Positions 7,888 to 17,659 are shown, counted from the first letter of the stretch. The stretch is DNA of 58,307 nucleotides from Clostridia bacterium (GCA_017520505.1 JAFXFN010000003.1:1-58307), one strand, 5' to 3'. Notes: a model not told the origin generated them from the letters alone. A program made the numbers and translations.

Positions 7888-9000
7888 TTATCTGCTGTAA
7901 AGGTAGAAAAGACCTGCAGCAACAGCAAGACCGATGAGTACAGCAACAGCGACACGCAAGGGAGAGATCGGCGTTTTGCCGCCAACCTTACCCGTTTGAC
8001 CGTTGACCATAAAATTGTATATCTTGTCCTTGTATTTAAAGGATGATATCCATATCGGCAAAAGCAGATATTTGAATTTTATGTTTGAATAATCCGTGTC
8101 AAACGATACGCCTCGCACATGGCTTGTTGAATGTCTGCTTTTGACCTCGGAAATAATACCGCTTCTCAAGATACTTTCAATGTCACGCTGTGCGCTCTGC
8201 CACGATTCATCAAGCCCTACGGAATATCTTTCGGAAATAAATCCCGTTATGTATTCGGGCTTATACAGGAGGTTTTCCTCTGTATTAAACGGCTGTATCG
8301 ACTTCATAATAGCTGTATCGTAACGCTTTGTGGCAATTTGCAGATTGTCGTTTATAAACTTTCTGTATGTGCCTGACGTTGTATACCAGTCGATGACCGT
8401 GCGTGTTTCACCCTTTGAATTACGCACACGTCTTTCTTTGCCGTACTGTGCCGTATATCCGCTTTCGGTATCCGTGTCAAAAGTCCACACGGGGATATAG
8501 ACGCCCTTGAATGCTTCGGGCTTTGCCTTTTCCTTTGCCTCTCTCGGACAGAAAAGCTTGCCCTTTATCCACGACTTGAACTTCTCGCCCGCACTTTTTT
8601 TGTCTACCTTGAACGGACAAACACCGCCGGGGGCAAGCGTATCAACGTCGCTTTCCTCCATTACCTGGTTTGAGCCGCAGTAAGGACATTCATTTGAAAG
8701 GTCGAGCTCGTCATATATCGACTCAGCACCGCACATTTTACAAATGATAGTCTTCTTTTTTGCGCCCCAGTCGCAGTTGCCTCTCGCTTCGGCATCGTTA
8801 AAATCGATTTCCTTTGCCGAGGTCTGCTCGTTATCGTCTTTTTTAGCCTCTATTTCGTATTTTGAACCGCAGAACGGGCATGAAAGTCCGCCGCTTTTCG
8901 GGTCAAACTCCATAGTACCGCCGCAGGCCGGACATTTTTTGTCCGTAGCTTCCTGCGTTTGTTCTCTTGCTATATTTTCTTCAACGTATTCTTCACTCAT
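7888..9000 (-). CDS. TFIIB-type zinc-ribbon membrane protein
   Basis: 370 residues. The N-terminus has two or three zinc ribbons: KCPACGGTMEF...CPFCGSKY (about 22-48), CKMCGAE...CPYCGSNQ (about 87-112), then a lone C in the CPF segment. The middle region (about 125-330) has no recognised catalytic motif but contains the conserved PVWTFD-type stretch found in this family. A single C-terminal membrane segment (about 348-366) ends in YSR. It sits 10 bp after the SPFH gene on the same strand, and the two are regularly found together. The pair is probably a membrane-associated complex of unknown function. Confidence 0.8.
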   Translation of the reverse strand: MSEEYVEENIAREQTQEATDKKCPACGGTMEFDPKSGGLSCPFCGSKYEIEAKKDDNEQTSAKEIDFNDAEARGNCDWGAKKKTIICKMCGAESIYDELDLSNECPYCGSNQVMEESDVDTLAPGGVCPFKVDKKSAGEKFKSWIKGKLFCPREAKEKAKPEAFKGVYIPVWTFDTDTESGYTAQYGKERRVRNSKGETRTVIDWYTTSGTYRKFINDNLQIATKRYDTAIMKSIQPFNTEENLLYKPEYITGFISERYSVGLDESWQSAQRDIESILRSGIISEVKSRHSTSHVRGVSFDTDYSNIKFKYLLLPIWISSFKYKDKIYNFMVNGQTGKVGGKTPISPLRVAVAVLIGLAVAAGLFYLYSR

Positions 9001-9010
9001 AATTCACCGA

Positions 9011-10405
9011 TTATTTTGTATCGCCTTCGTCGAAGATATCTCCGCATTCGGGACAGAATTTCGGGGGATTCTTGGGATCTTCAGGCTCCCATCCGCACTT
9101 GTTGCACTGGTAAAGGGGAGCACCCTCGGGCTTCTTCGCACCGCATTCAGAGCAGAATTTACCCTTATTTACCGCACCGCAAGCACAAGTCCAGCCGTCT
9201 GCAGGCTTCTTTGCACCGCATTCGGGACAGAATTTGCCTGAAACCTCAGCGCCGCAAGCGCAAGTCCACGTATCAGCTGCTTTTGCTTCGGGCTTCTTTG
9301 CACCGCATTCGGGGCAGAACTTGCCTGTTGCAGTAGCACCGCACGCACAAGTCCAAGAGTTTGCCGCTGCCTTTTCAGCCTGCTGCTGAACACCCATATT
9401 GTAGAAGTTCTGTGCTGCGCCGAAGCCGCCTGCGCCTGCACCGCCGACCATACCCATACCCATAAATGCGTTAACCGCACCGTTGGGGTTGGATGCCGCC
9501 GCTTCCATTGCATTTGCAGTTGCAGTTGTCATACGTCCGCTTGCCATAAATGCGTTTGCGCCGTACGATACGGAATCCTCCATCTCGTTGATCTTCTTCA
9601 TATCCTCATCGGAAAGCGTGATGGGGTTAAGAGCGATCTTTTCGATGGATATACCTCTTGTTTCGAGCCACTCTGTCTTGAGTGCATCGTTCATCGCATC
9701 TTTAAGCTCTTTTGTCTTTGCGGAGATCTGTGAGGGACGGAGCTCCTGCTCGGAAAGAATGCCGAATGCAGGTACGAGAGCATCGATAAACTCTGTCTTG
9801 AGAGTATCGTCGATCTCATCACGTCTGAACTCGTCCTCTACGTTACCGCAAACTCTTGTATAGAAAAGAATGGGGTTTGAGATTATGTAAGAATAAATAC
9901 CGTTACATCTTACCTGAACTGTTCTTCTGAAGCCTACCGATTTATTTACAACGTCAAACATAATGGGTGCGGGTGTACCGAACTTGTTACCCATTATTTC
10001 CTTTGTGTTGAAGTAGTAGATTCTCTGATCCTTTGCAGCGTCGCCGCCGAATGTAAAACGCTTACCGAATGTCTTGAAGGAATCGATTATACCCTTACCG
10101 AGACCGCCGTAGAAAATGCTGGGCTCAGTTGATGAATCGTATACGAATTCACCTGCTTCAGCACATATTTCAACGACCTTGCCCTGCTCAACGATTATCA
10201 TACACTGTCCGTCAGCAACGGCAATTATTGAACCGTTTGTGATTATATTTTCTTCGCCTTTTTTATTCGAGGAGCGTGAAGATGTACGCTTTGCGCCTTT
10301 CTTCACAAGAACATCTGCCTCAAGTGCATCGCAGTAAAAATACTCGCGCCACTGATCGGCAAGAACGCCGCCGCCTGCACCTTTGATTGCCTGAATAAGT
10401 CCCAT
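9011..10405 (-). CDS. SPFH-domain protein with C-terminal zinc ribbons (virion-core-like)
   Basis: 464 residues. The N-terminal part (about 20-290) is an SPFH/band-7-like domain of the YdjI or 'virion core protein' type. A Gly/Ala/Met-rich linker (about 290-345) follows. The tail carries three near-identical ribbons, WTCACGA...GKFCPECGAKKP, then a rubredoxin-like CNKCGWEP...FCPECGD. SPFH proteins form oligomeric membrane scaffolds; the ribbons probably bind zinc or partners. It has its own strong promoter and a GGAG site, and is followed by the zinc-ribbon membrane protein. Confidence 0.85.
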   Translation of the reverse strand: MGLIQAIKGAGGGVLADQWREYFYCDALEADVLVKKGAKRTSSRSSNKKGEENIITNGSIIAVADGQCMIIVEQGKVVEICAEAGEFVYDSSTEPSIFYGGLGKGIIDSFKTFGKRFTFGGDAAKDQRIYYFNTKEIMGNKFGTPAPIMFDVVNKSVGFRRTVQVRCNGIYSYIISNPILFYTRVCGNVEDEFRRDEIDDTLKTEFIDALVPAFGILSEQELRPSQISAKTKELKDAMNDALKTEWLETRGISIEKIALNPITLSDEDMKKINEMEDSVSYGANAFMASGRMTTATANAMEAAASNPNGAVNAFMGMGMVGGAGAGGFGAAQNFYNMGVQQQAEKAAANSWTCACGATATGKFCPECGAKKPEAKAADTWTCACGAEVSGKFCPECGAKKPADGWTCACGAVNKGKFCSECGAKKPEGAPLYQCNKCGWEPEDPKNPPKFCPECGDIFDEGDTK

Positions 10406-10443
10406 AATATATTTCTCCTTTTAATTCATAATTTGATATCGTA

Positions 10444-10472
10444 ATTATATCATCTATTGCACCATTTGTCAA
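10444..10472 (-). promoter_or_regulatory. Promoter of the SPFH/zinc-ribbon operon
   Basis: On the minus strand a perfect TTGACA (10467-10472), 17-nt spacer, perfect TATAAT (10444-10449). The SPFH start follows after an AAAAGGAG site. Confidence 0.9.
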
Positions 10473-10584
10473 TATTTGCGGAATAAAAAGCGATATTTGT
10501 AAGGTAAGAGGTAATATTTTGACGTTTTGGGGTGTATTTGTGTATTTGTCATCGTCTTCAAATCGAAATCCATTGAGAAACAAA

Positions 10585-10690
10585 CGAAAACAGCGCCCTG
10601 CCCGTCCCCCCTCGGCGGGCATAGCCTGCCGCCACGGGCATAGGGCGCATACACCGCGCAGCGGTGTACAATGAGTGAAGTGTGTCCGCT
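10585..10690. repeat. GC-rich clamp repeat and short palindromes
   Basis: GCGCCCTGCCCGTCCCCC pairs loosely with GGGCATAGGGCGC, and is followed by the ACACCGCGCAGCGGTGT hairpin. Similar arrangements occur at about 340-410, 13975-14070 and 38830-38890. No gene in 10473-10721 is convincing. Confidence 0.6.
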
Positions 10691-10721
10691 GACTGCTTGT
10701 GTCAAAGCAAACACACATTAC

Positions 10722-11828
10722 TTATTTTATATACTTCTTATAATACGCCACGGCAAGGTCAGTCACAAGGTCATACGATTTTATGCCCGCACTCTGTCCC
10801 TGCTGCTGTAAATACGCATCGTTGATACCGCCGACTATTTCCTCGGCGACGTTTTCCTTGTACTTTTCAAAAAATTTGTTGTACGCGATAAGCTCTGACC
10901 GTATTTCGGGTGACATATTTTTAAGCACCTCGAAATACGTTTCTTTATCCGAAGAATAAAGGGCAGATGCCGTATATTCGTAGACGGAAATATATCCGCT
11001 GTAGCGTATATACGGATCGCTTGAATTTATGCACACTAAAAATGCTATGAAATTCGCCTCGTCCTCACGTGAAATTCCCCTCTGATGCGCCATTTCGTGC
11101 GCAACGGTAAACGGCAGGGTAAAATCGGGGAAGTTAATGTTTATATTCGCCTCACCCGTAAAAAACGTGTAGACACCTGCGATGTGCGTATATGTCCACG
11201 GCTCAGAAAGTGCCACGGGCTTGACGCTTACCGACATATTCTGAATGAAATCGTACAGTCGGCAGATGCCGTCATACGAGCCGTTTATCTTCTCCGAAAG
11301 CTCCGAAAGCGTATAAGGCATAACGGAAAAGGAATTGTATATAAAATCAACTTCCTTTGATGCCTCGTTTGCATTTTCAAGCAGGTATAAAGACGTTTCG
11401 TAAAGCTCCTCCTTTGACACGGGAAGCTTTTCAAGACCTAATTTTTCATCTACGGGCGTTGCAAAATATCCGGGTGTAAGATTTGTAAAAAGAATTGAGA
11501 AAATGAGTGCGGCGGATGATATCATACCGGCAATAAACCTTACCGTCTTTTTCGTGCTGTCAACGGTATGTCGGAATGCGTACACCACGAGCGAAACGGC
11601 AATAACCGGCAGGCACAAAAGCAGATATTCTGCAAGCGAAAACGGCAAAAGCGTCGTTAAATACGCAAGGATAAGGCGCAAAACAGAGCCGATATTTTCA
11701 TTCCAGAAGTCCGCAAACGGTGTACTTATCCTTGAGATAAGCGACACGGCAAGCGCAAAAAAGAAAATACAATAAATTATAAGCGCAGGTGTCGGAACAT
11801 ATTCTTTTATTTTTTTAAAAATCTTCAT
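10722..11828 (-). CDS. DUF3810-type membrane metallopeptidase-like protein
   Basis: 368 residues from the ATG at 11828, chosen because AAGGA lies just upstream and longer starts lack a site. There are three N-terminal membrane segments (about 15-32, 50-75, 100-120). A soluble domain carries HEMAHQRGI (about 244-252) followed by EDEAN, i.e. an HExxH zinc motif with a downstream glutamate ligand. This layout matches the DUF3810 family, whose substrate is unknown. It overlaps the pseudouridine synthase gene by 14 bp and is the last gene of the ilvE operon. Confidence 0.8.
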   Translation of the reverse strand: MKIFKKIKEYVPTPALIIYCIFFFALAVSLISRISTPFADFWNENIGSVLRLILAYLTTLLPFSLAEYLLLCLPVIAVSLVVYAFRHTVDSTKKTVRFIAGMISSAALIFSILFTNLTPGYFATPVDEKLGLEKLPVSKEELYETSLYLLENANEASKEVDFIYNSFSVMPYTLSELSEKINGSYDGICRLYDFIQNMSVSVKPVALSEPWTYTHIAGVYTFFTGEANININFPDFTLPFTVAHEMAHQRGISREDEANFIAFLVCINSSDPYIRYSGYISVYEYTASALYSSDKETYFEVLKNMSPEIRSELIAYNKFFEKYKENVAEEIVGGINDAYLQQQGQSAGIKSYDLVTDLAVAYYKKYIK

Positions 11829-12690
11829 ATACATCCTTGAATCTTTCGGGAATGGGGGAAGAAATGCACATTTTTTCACCGCTTACGGGGTGTCGGAATA
11901 TAAGCTTTCCTGCGTGAAGCATCAGCTTTTGTCCGTCATTTTTGCCGTAAAGCGTGTCGCCGACGATGGGTGCGCCGAGGTGTGAGGTATGCACACGGAG
12001 CTGATGCGTTCTGCCCGTCAGAGGTGACAGCTCCACAAGCGTAAAATCACCTTTTTCCGACAGCTTTTCGTAGAGAGTTACGGCACGCTTGCCCTCGTCT
12101 TTTCCGCATACACAGCGGAAAATAACGCTTTCTTCTTTTCTTTTTATATTTTTGTCAATCGTTCCCATATCGGGTATTTTACCCGACAAAACGGCAAAAT
12201 ACGTCTTTTCAAAAAGTCCGTTTTGCATATCATAGCAAAGCCTTGATGCGGCAAATGCATTCTTTGCGCACAGAACGATGCCCGAGGTTTCACGGTCAAG
12301 CCTGTTGACGGCTCTGAATAAACATTTTTCACCCTTTTGTGAAAAATAATACATAAGACCGTTTGCAAGGGTGTCATCATAATGACCGTGCGACGGATGC
12401 GTGGGGATGCCGTACGGCTTATCGAGGGCAATTATATGCTCGTCCTCAAAAAGCACGGTCAACATCATTTCGGTGGGCACTATATTTTCACTTGTGCCGC
12501 TGTCGTTTATATCAAGAAAAAGAACGTCGCCGTGTTTCAGAATATATCTTACCGTCTTATGCTCACCGTTTACGGTGATGCCGTTTTCCCTCTGCTTCAG
12601 CCGTGTTATTTCGGCATTTGACAGCGAGAGCTGCTGACGGAGAAAATCACGCAGCAGCCCTTCCTGTTCTTTATTTATTATAAATTCCAA
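11815..12690 (-). CDS. RluA-family RNA pseudouridine synthase
   Basis: 291 residues. A short S4-like RNA-binding domain (about 14-75) precedes the catalytic domain. The active-site motif RLDRETSG (near 130) supplies the nucleophilic aspartate, and GRTHQLRVH is the second family signature (near 225). It isomerises uridines in rRNA or tRNA; the exact site (RluA, C or D class) cannot be told. It lies 3 bp after the ilvE stop and overlaps the DUF3810 gene. Confidence 0.92.
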   Translation of the reverse strand: MEFIINKEQEGLLRDFLRQQLSLSNAEITRLKQRENGITVNGEHKTVRYILKHGDVLFLDINDSGTSENIVPTEMMLTVLFEDEHIIALDKPYGIPTHPSHGHYDDTLANGLMYYFSQKGEKCLFRAVNRLDRETSGIVLCAKNAFAASRLCYDMQNGLFEKTYFAVLSGKIPDMGTIDKNIKRKEESVIFRCVCGKDEGKRAVTLYEKLSEKGDFTLVELSPLTGRTHQLRVHTSHLGAPIVGDTLYGKNDGQKLMLHAGKLIFRHPVSGEKMCISSPIPERFKDVYEDF

Positions 12691-12693
12691 AGC

Positions 12694-13764
12694 TTATTTG
12701 ATCTTTACTGTCCAGCCGAAGGGATCAGCAACCGTACCCCACTGAATACCTGTAAGAGTATCGTAAAGTCTCTGGGAGATAGCACCGATCTTGCCGTCGT
12801 TGATAACAGCCTTCTTGGTTTCATCGTCAAGTGAGCCGATGGGGGAGATAACGGCAGCCGTACCTGTGCCGAATGCTTCCTTGAGCTCGCCCTTGTCGTA
12901 TGCTTCATAAAGCTCGTCAACGGAAAGACGTCTTTCGGAAACCTTTACGCCCCAGCTCTTGAGAAGCTCGATACAAGATGCTCTTGTAACACCGGGAAGA
13001 ATGTTGCCCTCGTCAAGTGCAGGTGTGATAACCTCGTCACCGATAACGAAGAATACGTTCATTGCACCGACCTCGTCGATGTACTTTCTGTTGATACCGT
13101 CAAGCCAGAGAACCTGTGAATAGCCGAGAGCATTCGCCTTTTCCTGACCTTTGAGGGATGCAGCGTAGTTACCGCCTACCTTTGCATAGCCTGTACCGCC
13201 CTTTACCGCACGAACGTATTCACGCTCGATGAATATCTTTACGGGGTTGATGCCCTCTGCGTAGTAAGCCGCAACGGGGGACAAAATGATGCAGAAGATG
13301 TATGTGTGTGAGGGGTGAACGCCGAGCATAGGATCTGTTGCAATGATGAAAGGTCTGATGTAAAGTGATGTGCCAACAGTTGTGGGTATCCAATCCTCGT
13401 CAAAGAGAACTGTTTCTGTAATTGCCTGAAGCACGTCCTCGTTGGGGATCTGGGGGATACAAAGTCTGTCGTTTGTGTTTGCCATACGCTCAATGTTCTT
13501 CATAGGGCGGAAAAGCTGAACACCGCCGTCGGGTGTCTTGTACGCCTTCATACCCTCGAACATTTCCTGCGCATAGTGGAATACCATTGCGGAGGGTTCA
13601 AGCTCAAGGGGAGCGTACGGAACGATTCTCGGATCGTGCCAGCCCTTTTCCGTGCTGTAGTTCATAAGGAACATATGGTCGGTAAAATACTTACCGAAGC
13701 CGAGATTTGAATAATCCGGCTTTACCTTGGGTGTGCTTGTTCTTTCTTTTCTGATGTTAAGCAT
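12694..13764 (-). CDS. ilvE: Branched-chain amino-acid aminotransferase
   Basis: 356 residues, class IV PLP enzyme of the longer IlvE type. Start ATG at 13764: GGAG lies 9 nt upstream, while nearer upstream starts sit on or inside that site. Motifs include VFHYAQEMFEGMKAYK, YIRPF, KVGGNYAAS (the PLP lysine is more N-terminal in the family's KGG/KVGG stretch), EVGAMNVFFV and LPGVTRAS. It transfers amino groups between glutamate and leucine, isoleucine or valine. First gene of an operon with rluA and DUF3810; no other branched-chain gene is nearby. Confidence 0.93.
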   Translation of the reverse strand: MLNIRKERTSTPKVKPDYSNLGFGKYFTDHMFLMNYSTEKGWHDPRIVPYAPLELEPSAMVFHYAQEMFEGMKAYKTPDGGVQLFRPMKNIERMANTNDRLCIPQIPNEDVLQAITETVLFDEDWIPTTVGTSLYIRPFIIATDPMLGVHPSHTYIFCIILSPVAAYYAEGINPVKIFIEREYVRAVKGGTGYAKVGGNYAASLKGQEKANALGYSQVLWLDGINRKYIDEVGAMNVFFVIGDEVITPALDEGNILPGVTRASCIELLKSWGVKVSERRLSVDELYEAYDKGELKEAFGTGTAAVISPIGSLDDETKKAVINDGKIGAISQRLYDTLTGIQWGTVADPFGWTVKIK

Positions 13765-13799
13765 AATTTTCATCTCCAAATTTATTTTTTTAAAATTGT

Positions 13800-14087
13800 T
13801 CTTATTTTCACCTTCTCCTGCCGTAAACGCGAAGCGTGTCGGCGGGGAGACAGGAGGGACTTGTAGTTGACGAGGTCAACTACCGCTTGCGGTGGATGAG
13901 GTGTTAAACCCACTTTTGGGTCGTCGAGGCGCCGACCCCTACAAATCATTAGGTTTGTTTTCATTAGGTTCAACGTGACAGCGCCCCGTCCGCACCCCCC
14001 ACGGTCGGAAGGCGTTACGGTAGTACGCCACCGACCGCCTGCGGACATAGGGGCGCATATTTCTTGCGGAAATATATATTATACGGT
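13800..14087. repeat. Repeat-filled gap between SGNH hydrolase and ilvE
   Basis: Contains a GTAGTTGAC...GTCAACTAC palindrome (13863-13883), TACCGCTTGCGGT, and from about 13955 a stretch parallel to 320-425 at the left edge. The shared parts are TTTTCATTA..TTCAACG, a CCCCGTCCGC/GCGGAC GC-rich clamp, and GGCGCATATTTCTTGCGGAAATAT. I see no gene and no clear promoter for ilvE. Confidence 0.65.
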
Positions 14088-14717
14088 TTATTTCAAATAT
14101 CCCGATATAAAATTACAAAGGATATTCGCAATTCTTTTATATCCGAATTCCGTGGGGTGTACTCCGTCACGCAGATAAGTCGTGTGATTTGATTTGTTTA
14201 TTCCCGATGCTGTGCGCATATCGCACACGGCAAATCCTACACGCTCGCTTACCTCTTTTATACACTTGTAATAATCGTAAAGCGTACAGCCGACAGCGTT
14301 TTTGGTATCGAACGCTTCAAATTTTACCGTTTCGCCGTCATATTCGGAATATCTGTAAACGGGTGTTACGTAAAATGCAAGTGCTTTGGGATAACGCTCT
14401 GACACCGTCAGCATCGTTTTGCGAAGACTTCCGCAGAAATTGTCGCAAAGCCGTCCGTCAGGCTCACCAAGCGGAACACCGTAAAACCAGTCGTTCGTTC
14501 CCGCCCAGACGATGACAACGTCAACGTCATCGTACTGCGGTGAGTCCGTAACCTCGTCACACACCGAAAACGGATAGCCTGAGGTAAGTGCCGCAGCATT
14601 CTGTGCGTGGTTTATCATTTTTTCAGATCCGAGCAGAAGCCTTAACTGCTCCTCGTATCCGCCACGTGAAAAATTCGTGGTGGAAATACTGTCACCGAAT
14701 ATCAGGCAGTTTTTCAC
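14088..14717 (-). CDS. SGNH/GDSL-family hydrolase
   Basis: 209 residues. Block I FGDSI (7-11) carries the catalytic serine, block III AGTNDWF (about 72-78) the oxyanion asparagine, and block V DGVHPTEFG (about 183-191) the Asp and His of the triad. No signal peptide is visible. Such enzymes are esterases or acyl-hydrolases; the substrate is unknown. It starts at a GTG overlapping the YfhO stop (GTGA), with GGAG upstream, so it is translationally coupled to the membrane protein and may act on the same envelope polymer (inference). Confidence 0.88.
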   Translation of the reverse strand: MKNCLIFGDSISTTNFSRGGYEEQLRLLLGSEKMINHAQNAAALTSGYPFSVCDEVTDSPQYDDVDVVIVWAGTNDWFYGVPLGEPDGRLCDNFCGSLRKTMLTVSERYPKALAFYVTPVYRYSEYDGETVKFEAFDTKNAVGCTLYDYYKCIKEVSERVGFAVCDMRTASGINKSNHTTYLRDGVHPTEFGYKRIANILCNFISGYLK

Positions 14718-17659
14718 TTTTCTTCATCTCCTGCCGTTTCGGTATCGCCTTCGGAAATTTCGGTATCTTCAGGAACATTTTCTTCCAAAACCGCCTGCTG
14801 CTTGAGCGTTTCAAGATACTTACTGTATGTCGATTCGGGGTTGTGCAACAGAGCCATTATTTCATCTTTTCTCTTCTTGCGCTTCTTGAAATCGAAGATT
14901 CCGAGGATAACGAGCACCGTGATACCGAACACGCAAGCGCAAGCGCCTATTATAAAGCCCTGGGGAATATACGACATTTCGATCGTATGCTCACCCTCGG
15001 AAACGGTGAAGCAAAGAAGCGAATCAAGCGACTTTTCAAGCTCAACACGCTCACCGTCCACCTTGACAGTCCAGCCCTTGTCGTAGGGGATAGAGGTGAA
15101 CACCGTCGTGTCGCCCTCTGAAGTGTTTATCGTACCCTCGATGTGAGTGTCATCGAAGTCGGTGACCTTTATCTTGCTCTTTGAAAGCTCGGTCATAGCC
15201 TCGTTGAAGGCTTCCTTATCGAAATAGAATATATAATCCTGATCGGCGTAGAAGTAAAGGTCATCAGCCTTCATATTGAGCTGAACCGTTACCTCGTGTC
15301 CCTTTTCGTACTCACCTATATGAAGTATCGTGTGCGTTTCATTCGTCATATACGAGCCCTTTGAAACGAACGAAGCCTCTTTGTTGTCAAAAAGGTCGTC
15401 ATCCTTGACACGGAGTGTCGTGTCACGGGGATATTTTGACGGGAAGTGGATGTATATATCGCTTGTGTCCTCAACTGTAAAGGTGTACTCGACCGTTCCT
15501 TTTTCTCCCGATGTCAGCACAGCGTACTTCTTATGGGTGTAGCCGTCGGCGTAAGCCTCTCTGACGCCGCTGGTGCTTGTATCTGTAACTTCAACGGGCT
15601 TATATATCTGTATATCGTAGCCTATCATCGACGAAACGATGCTGTTGAGAATGTCGGGGGCTGAAAGGTCAATTACCTTTCCTTCCTCGTCCTTTGCATT
15701 CCAGTCATAGTCCTTTATAGCGTCATTGACACCGTAGAGCATCGGCAAAGCGTTTCTGTTGATGTAAGCGTACAGTTTTTTGGCATCCTCGGGATTTTTG
15801 CTTGTGGGATCGGGCGTTTCGATCATCTGACCGTATTCGGGCGGCATATCGGAAGGATCGTCCGTCAGAATATATTTAATACCGAGAAGCGAGTCGCCCA
15901 CGGGGTTTGTACCCACGTATCTTGACCAGTGTGATTTTGAAGCATATCCGAGCTTATTGAGAAGCGTTATAACGGATGCGTTAAGCGTTGAGGTCGAGCC
16001 CGAAATACCTCTTATACGAAGCGTCATATTGTCGTTGACCTTACGGAAAACGGTCTTTTCCATTCTGTAAAGGGAAAGGTCACGGCTCTGTACCTCCTCT
16101 GTAATACCACGCCATCTGTCGAAATACTCAACGTAGCTTGTACGTGTGGAATAGTAAACGTCATCGTGAAGCTTGAACATATCGTAAATTCCGTTTACAA
16201 ACAGCTCAAAGCATACTACACAGCAAAGAAGCACAGGGGCAATTTTACTGTTTCTCTTTGTAACGCTCCACAGAATTGCCGTAAGAGTACCCGTCATAAT
16301 TATCCAGAACCAGACGGTAAGCAGCATTCCCGGCTCGTATCCGCCGTTTGTTTCCGCCTTGAGGTACAACCACTTGAATTCTCCGTCAGGCTCTATCATC
16401 TTCTGCACGAGAACGCAGAAGCCGATAAGGAACGCACCCGTACCGAGAATTATTCTGTACATGTGAGGCTTTAGGAATCTGTAAGCATCGTAGGCAAAGA
16501 CAAGCACCAAGAAGCAGAACATAAAGCTGTAACGGTAGTTAAGCCAGTTCGGTCTTTGCATTCCGTGCCAGAAAAGGTCAATGGTCGAGCCTGTGAACGA
16601 CAGCACCATAAAGCCGAGAATGACACCGCTCATTATCTTTCTGCGCCCTTTTATCTTATCCGTAAGGAAGTAAGCGGGCAGAAGCAGTAAGGAAACGAGT
16701 CCGCAGTAGATGAACGGAAGCCCTTCGGGGCGTACCGTGTCGTAGGAGTTCGGCATCATCTGGGTTAAAATTTCAAGAAAATCAAATTTCGCCTTGAAGG
16801 TAAACGTGGGATTCGAGAAATCGTTTTTGCCGAATTCAAGTGAGTAGAACGTCGGCAGAATTATTATCGCCGCTATTGCCGCCGCAATGACCGAAAACAG
16901 CGCCCACTTGTAAAAAGCGAAGAAGAAACGGGAAAATTCTCCCATTTTGTACGTTGAAACGTAGTAGTAAAGGAAGTACACCACCACGAAAATGGCGACC
17001 ATAAAGCCGATATAGAAGTTTGCAATGAAGCAAAGCGCAAGCATTACCGTATACAAAACGAATTTGCCTCGGTCAACAAGCACCTCAAGTCCGAGCACGA
17101 TAAGCGGTAAATAGATGAGCGCATCCATCCACATCGTGTTCATAGCCTGAACGAATGCATAGCTTGACAAAGCGTACATCGTCGAGAACATTATGACACC
17201 AACGGGCTTCGACGGTCTTCTCTTGTGTAAATAGTAACCGAACGTAAGTCCCATGCTTCCGCATTTCAAAAGCGTTATTGCAAGGAGTGCTTCGGTAATT
17301 CCGTCCTCGGGGAAAAGCACGGTCAGAAGTGAAAACGGGCTGGCAAGATAATATGCGTACATTCCCGAAAATTCACCCGATAACGCACGGTACCACGTGT
17401 AAAACGGTGAGGAATCACCCTCAAAAACGTCACGCATCGCCTCGAAGAAGTATACGTACTGACCGTTGAGGTCAAGCACGAGCACCGATTTATCACCGAA
17501 CGGATAAACTCCTCTTATGATGAAGATTATCCACATCAGAAGAAGCGGTACCAAAAAGCAAGCCAATAGATACAGCTTCGGTGAATTTGAAACCATATCC
17601 CAGACTGTTTTGCATCTGTTCAAAAGCTTATTGTTTTTTGTAAATTCTGTCCTGTTCAT
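14714..17659 (-). CDS. YfhO-family membrane glycosyltransferase
   Basis: 981 residues with about 13 membrane segments in the first 480 residues, an extracytoplasmic domain of about 400 residues, one further membrane helix near 910, and an acidic cytoplasmic tail. The N-terminal SVLVLDLNGQYVYFF contains the conserved D-x-x-x-Q-Y of YfhO proteins. In other Firmicutes, YfhO-type proteins add sugar to lipoteichoic acid outside the membrane; whether that holds here is inference. It overlaps dusB (4 bp) and the SGNH gene (4 bp), with AAGGAG before the ATG. Confidence 0.85.
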   Translation of the reverse strand: MNRTEFTKNNKLLNRCKTVWDMVSNSPKLYLLACFLVPLLLMWIIFIIRGVYPFGDKSVLVLDLNGQYVYFFEAMRDVFEGDSSPFYTWYRALSGEFSGMYAYYLASPFSLLTVLFPEDGITEALLAITLLKCGSMGLTFGYYLHKRRPSKPVGVIMFSTMYALSSYAFVQAMNTMWMDALIYLPLIVLGLEVLVDRGKFVLYTVMLALCFIANFYIGFMVAIFVVVYFLYYYVSTYKMGEFSRFFFAFYKWALFSVIAAAIAAIIILPTFYSLEFGKNDFSNPTFTFKAKFDFLEILTQMMPNSYDTVRPEGLPFIYCGLVSLLLLPAYFLTDKIKGRRKIMSGVILGFMVLSFTGSTIDLFWHGMQRPNWLNYRYSFMFCFLVLVFAYDAYRFLKPHMYRIILGTGAFLIGFCVLVQKMIEPDGEFKWLYLKAETNGGYEPGMLLTVWFWIIMTGTLTAILWSVTKRNSKIAPVLLCCVVCFELFVNGIYDMFKLHDDVYYSTRTSYVEYFDRWRGITEEVQSRDLSLYRMEKTVFRKVNDNMTLRIRGISGSTSTLNASVITLLNKLGYASKSHWSRYVGTNPVGDSLLGIKYILTDDPSDMPPEYGQMIETPDPTSKNPEDAKKLYAYINRNALPMLYGVNDAIKDYDWNAKDEEGKVIDLSAPDILNSIVSSMIGYDIQIYKPVEVTDTSTSGVREAYADGYTHKKYAVLTSGEKGTVEYTFTVEDTSDIYIHFPSKYPRDTTLRVKDDDLFDNKEASFVSKGSYMTNETHTILHIGEYEKGHEVTVQLNMKADDLYFYADQDYIFYFDKEAFNEAMTELSKSKIKVTDFDDTHIEGTINTSEGDTTVFTSIPYDKGWTVKVDGERVELEKSLDSLLCFTVSEGEHTIEMSYIPQGFIIGACACVFGITVLVILGIFDFKKRKKRKDEIMALLHNPESTYSKYLETLKQQAVLEENVPEDTEISEGDTETAGDEEK

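Noticed and set aside
10320..10718. Open frames upstream of the SPFH gene
   Set aside because: They run through the SPFH promoter and the GC-clamp repeat; low-complexity translation without known motif.
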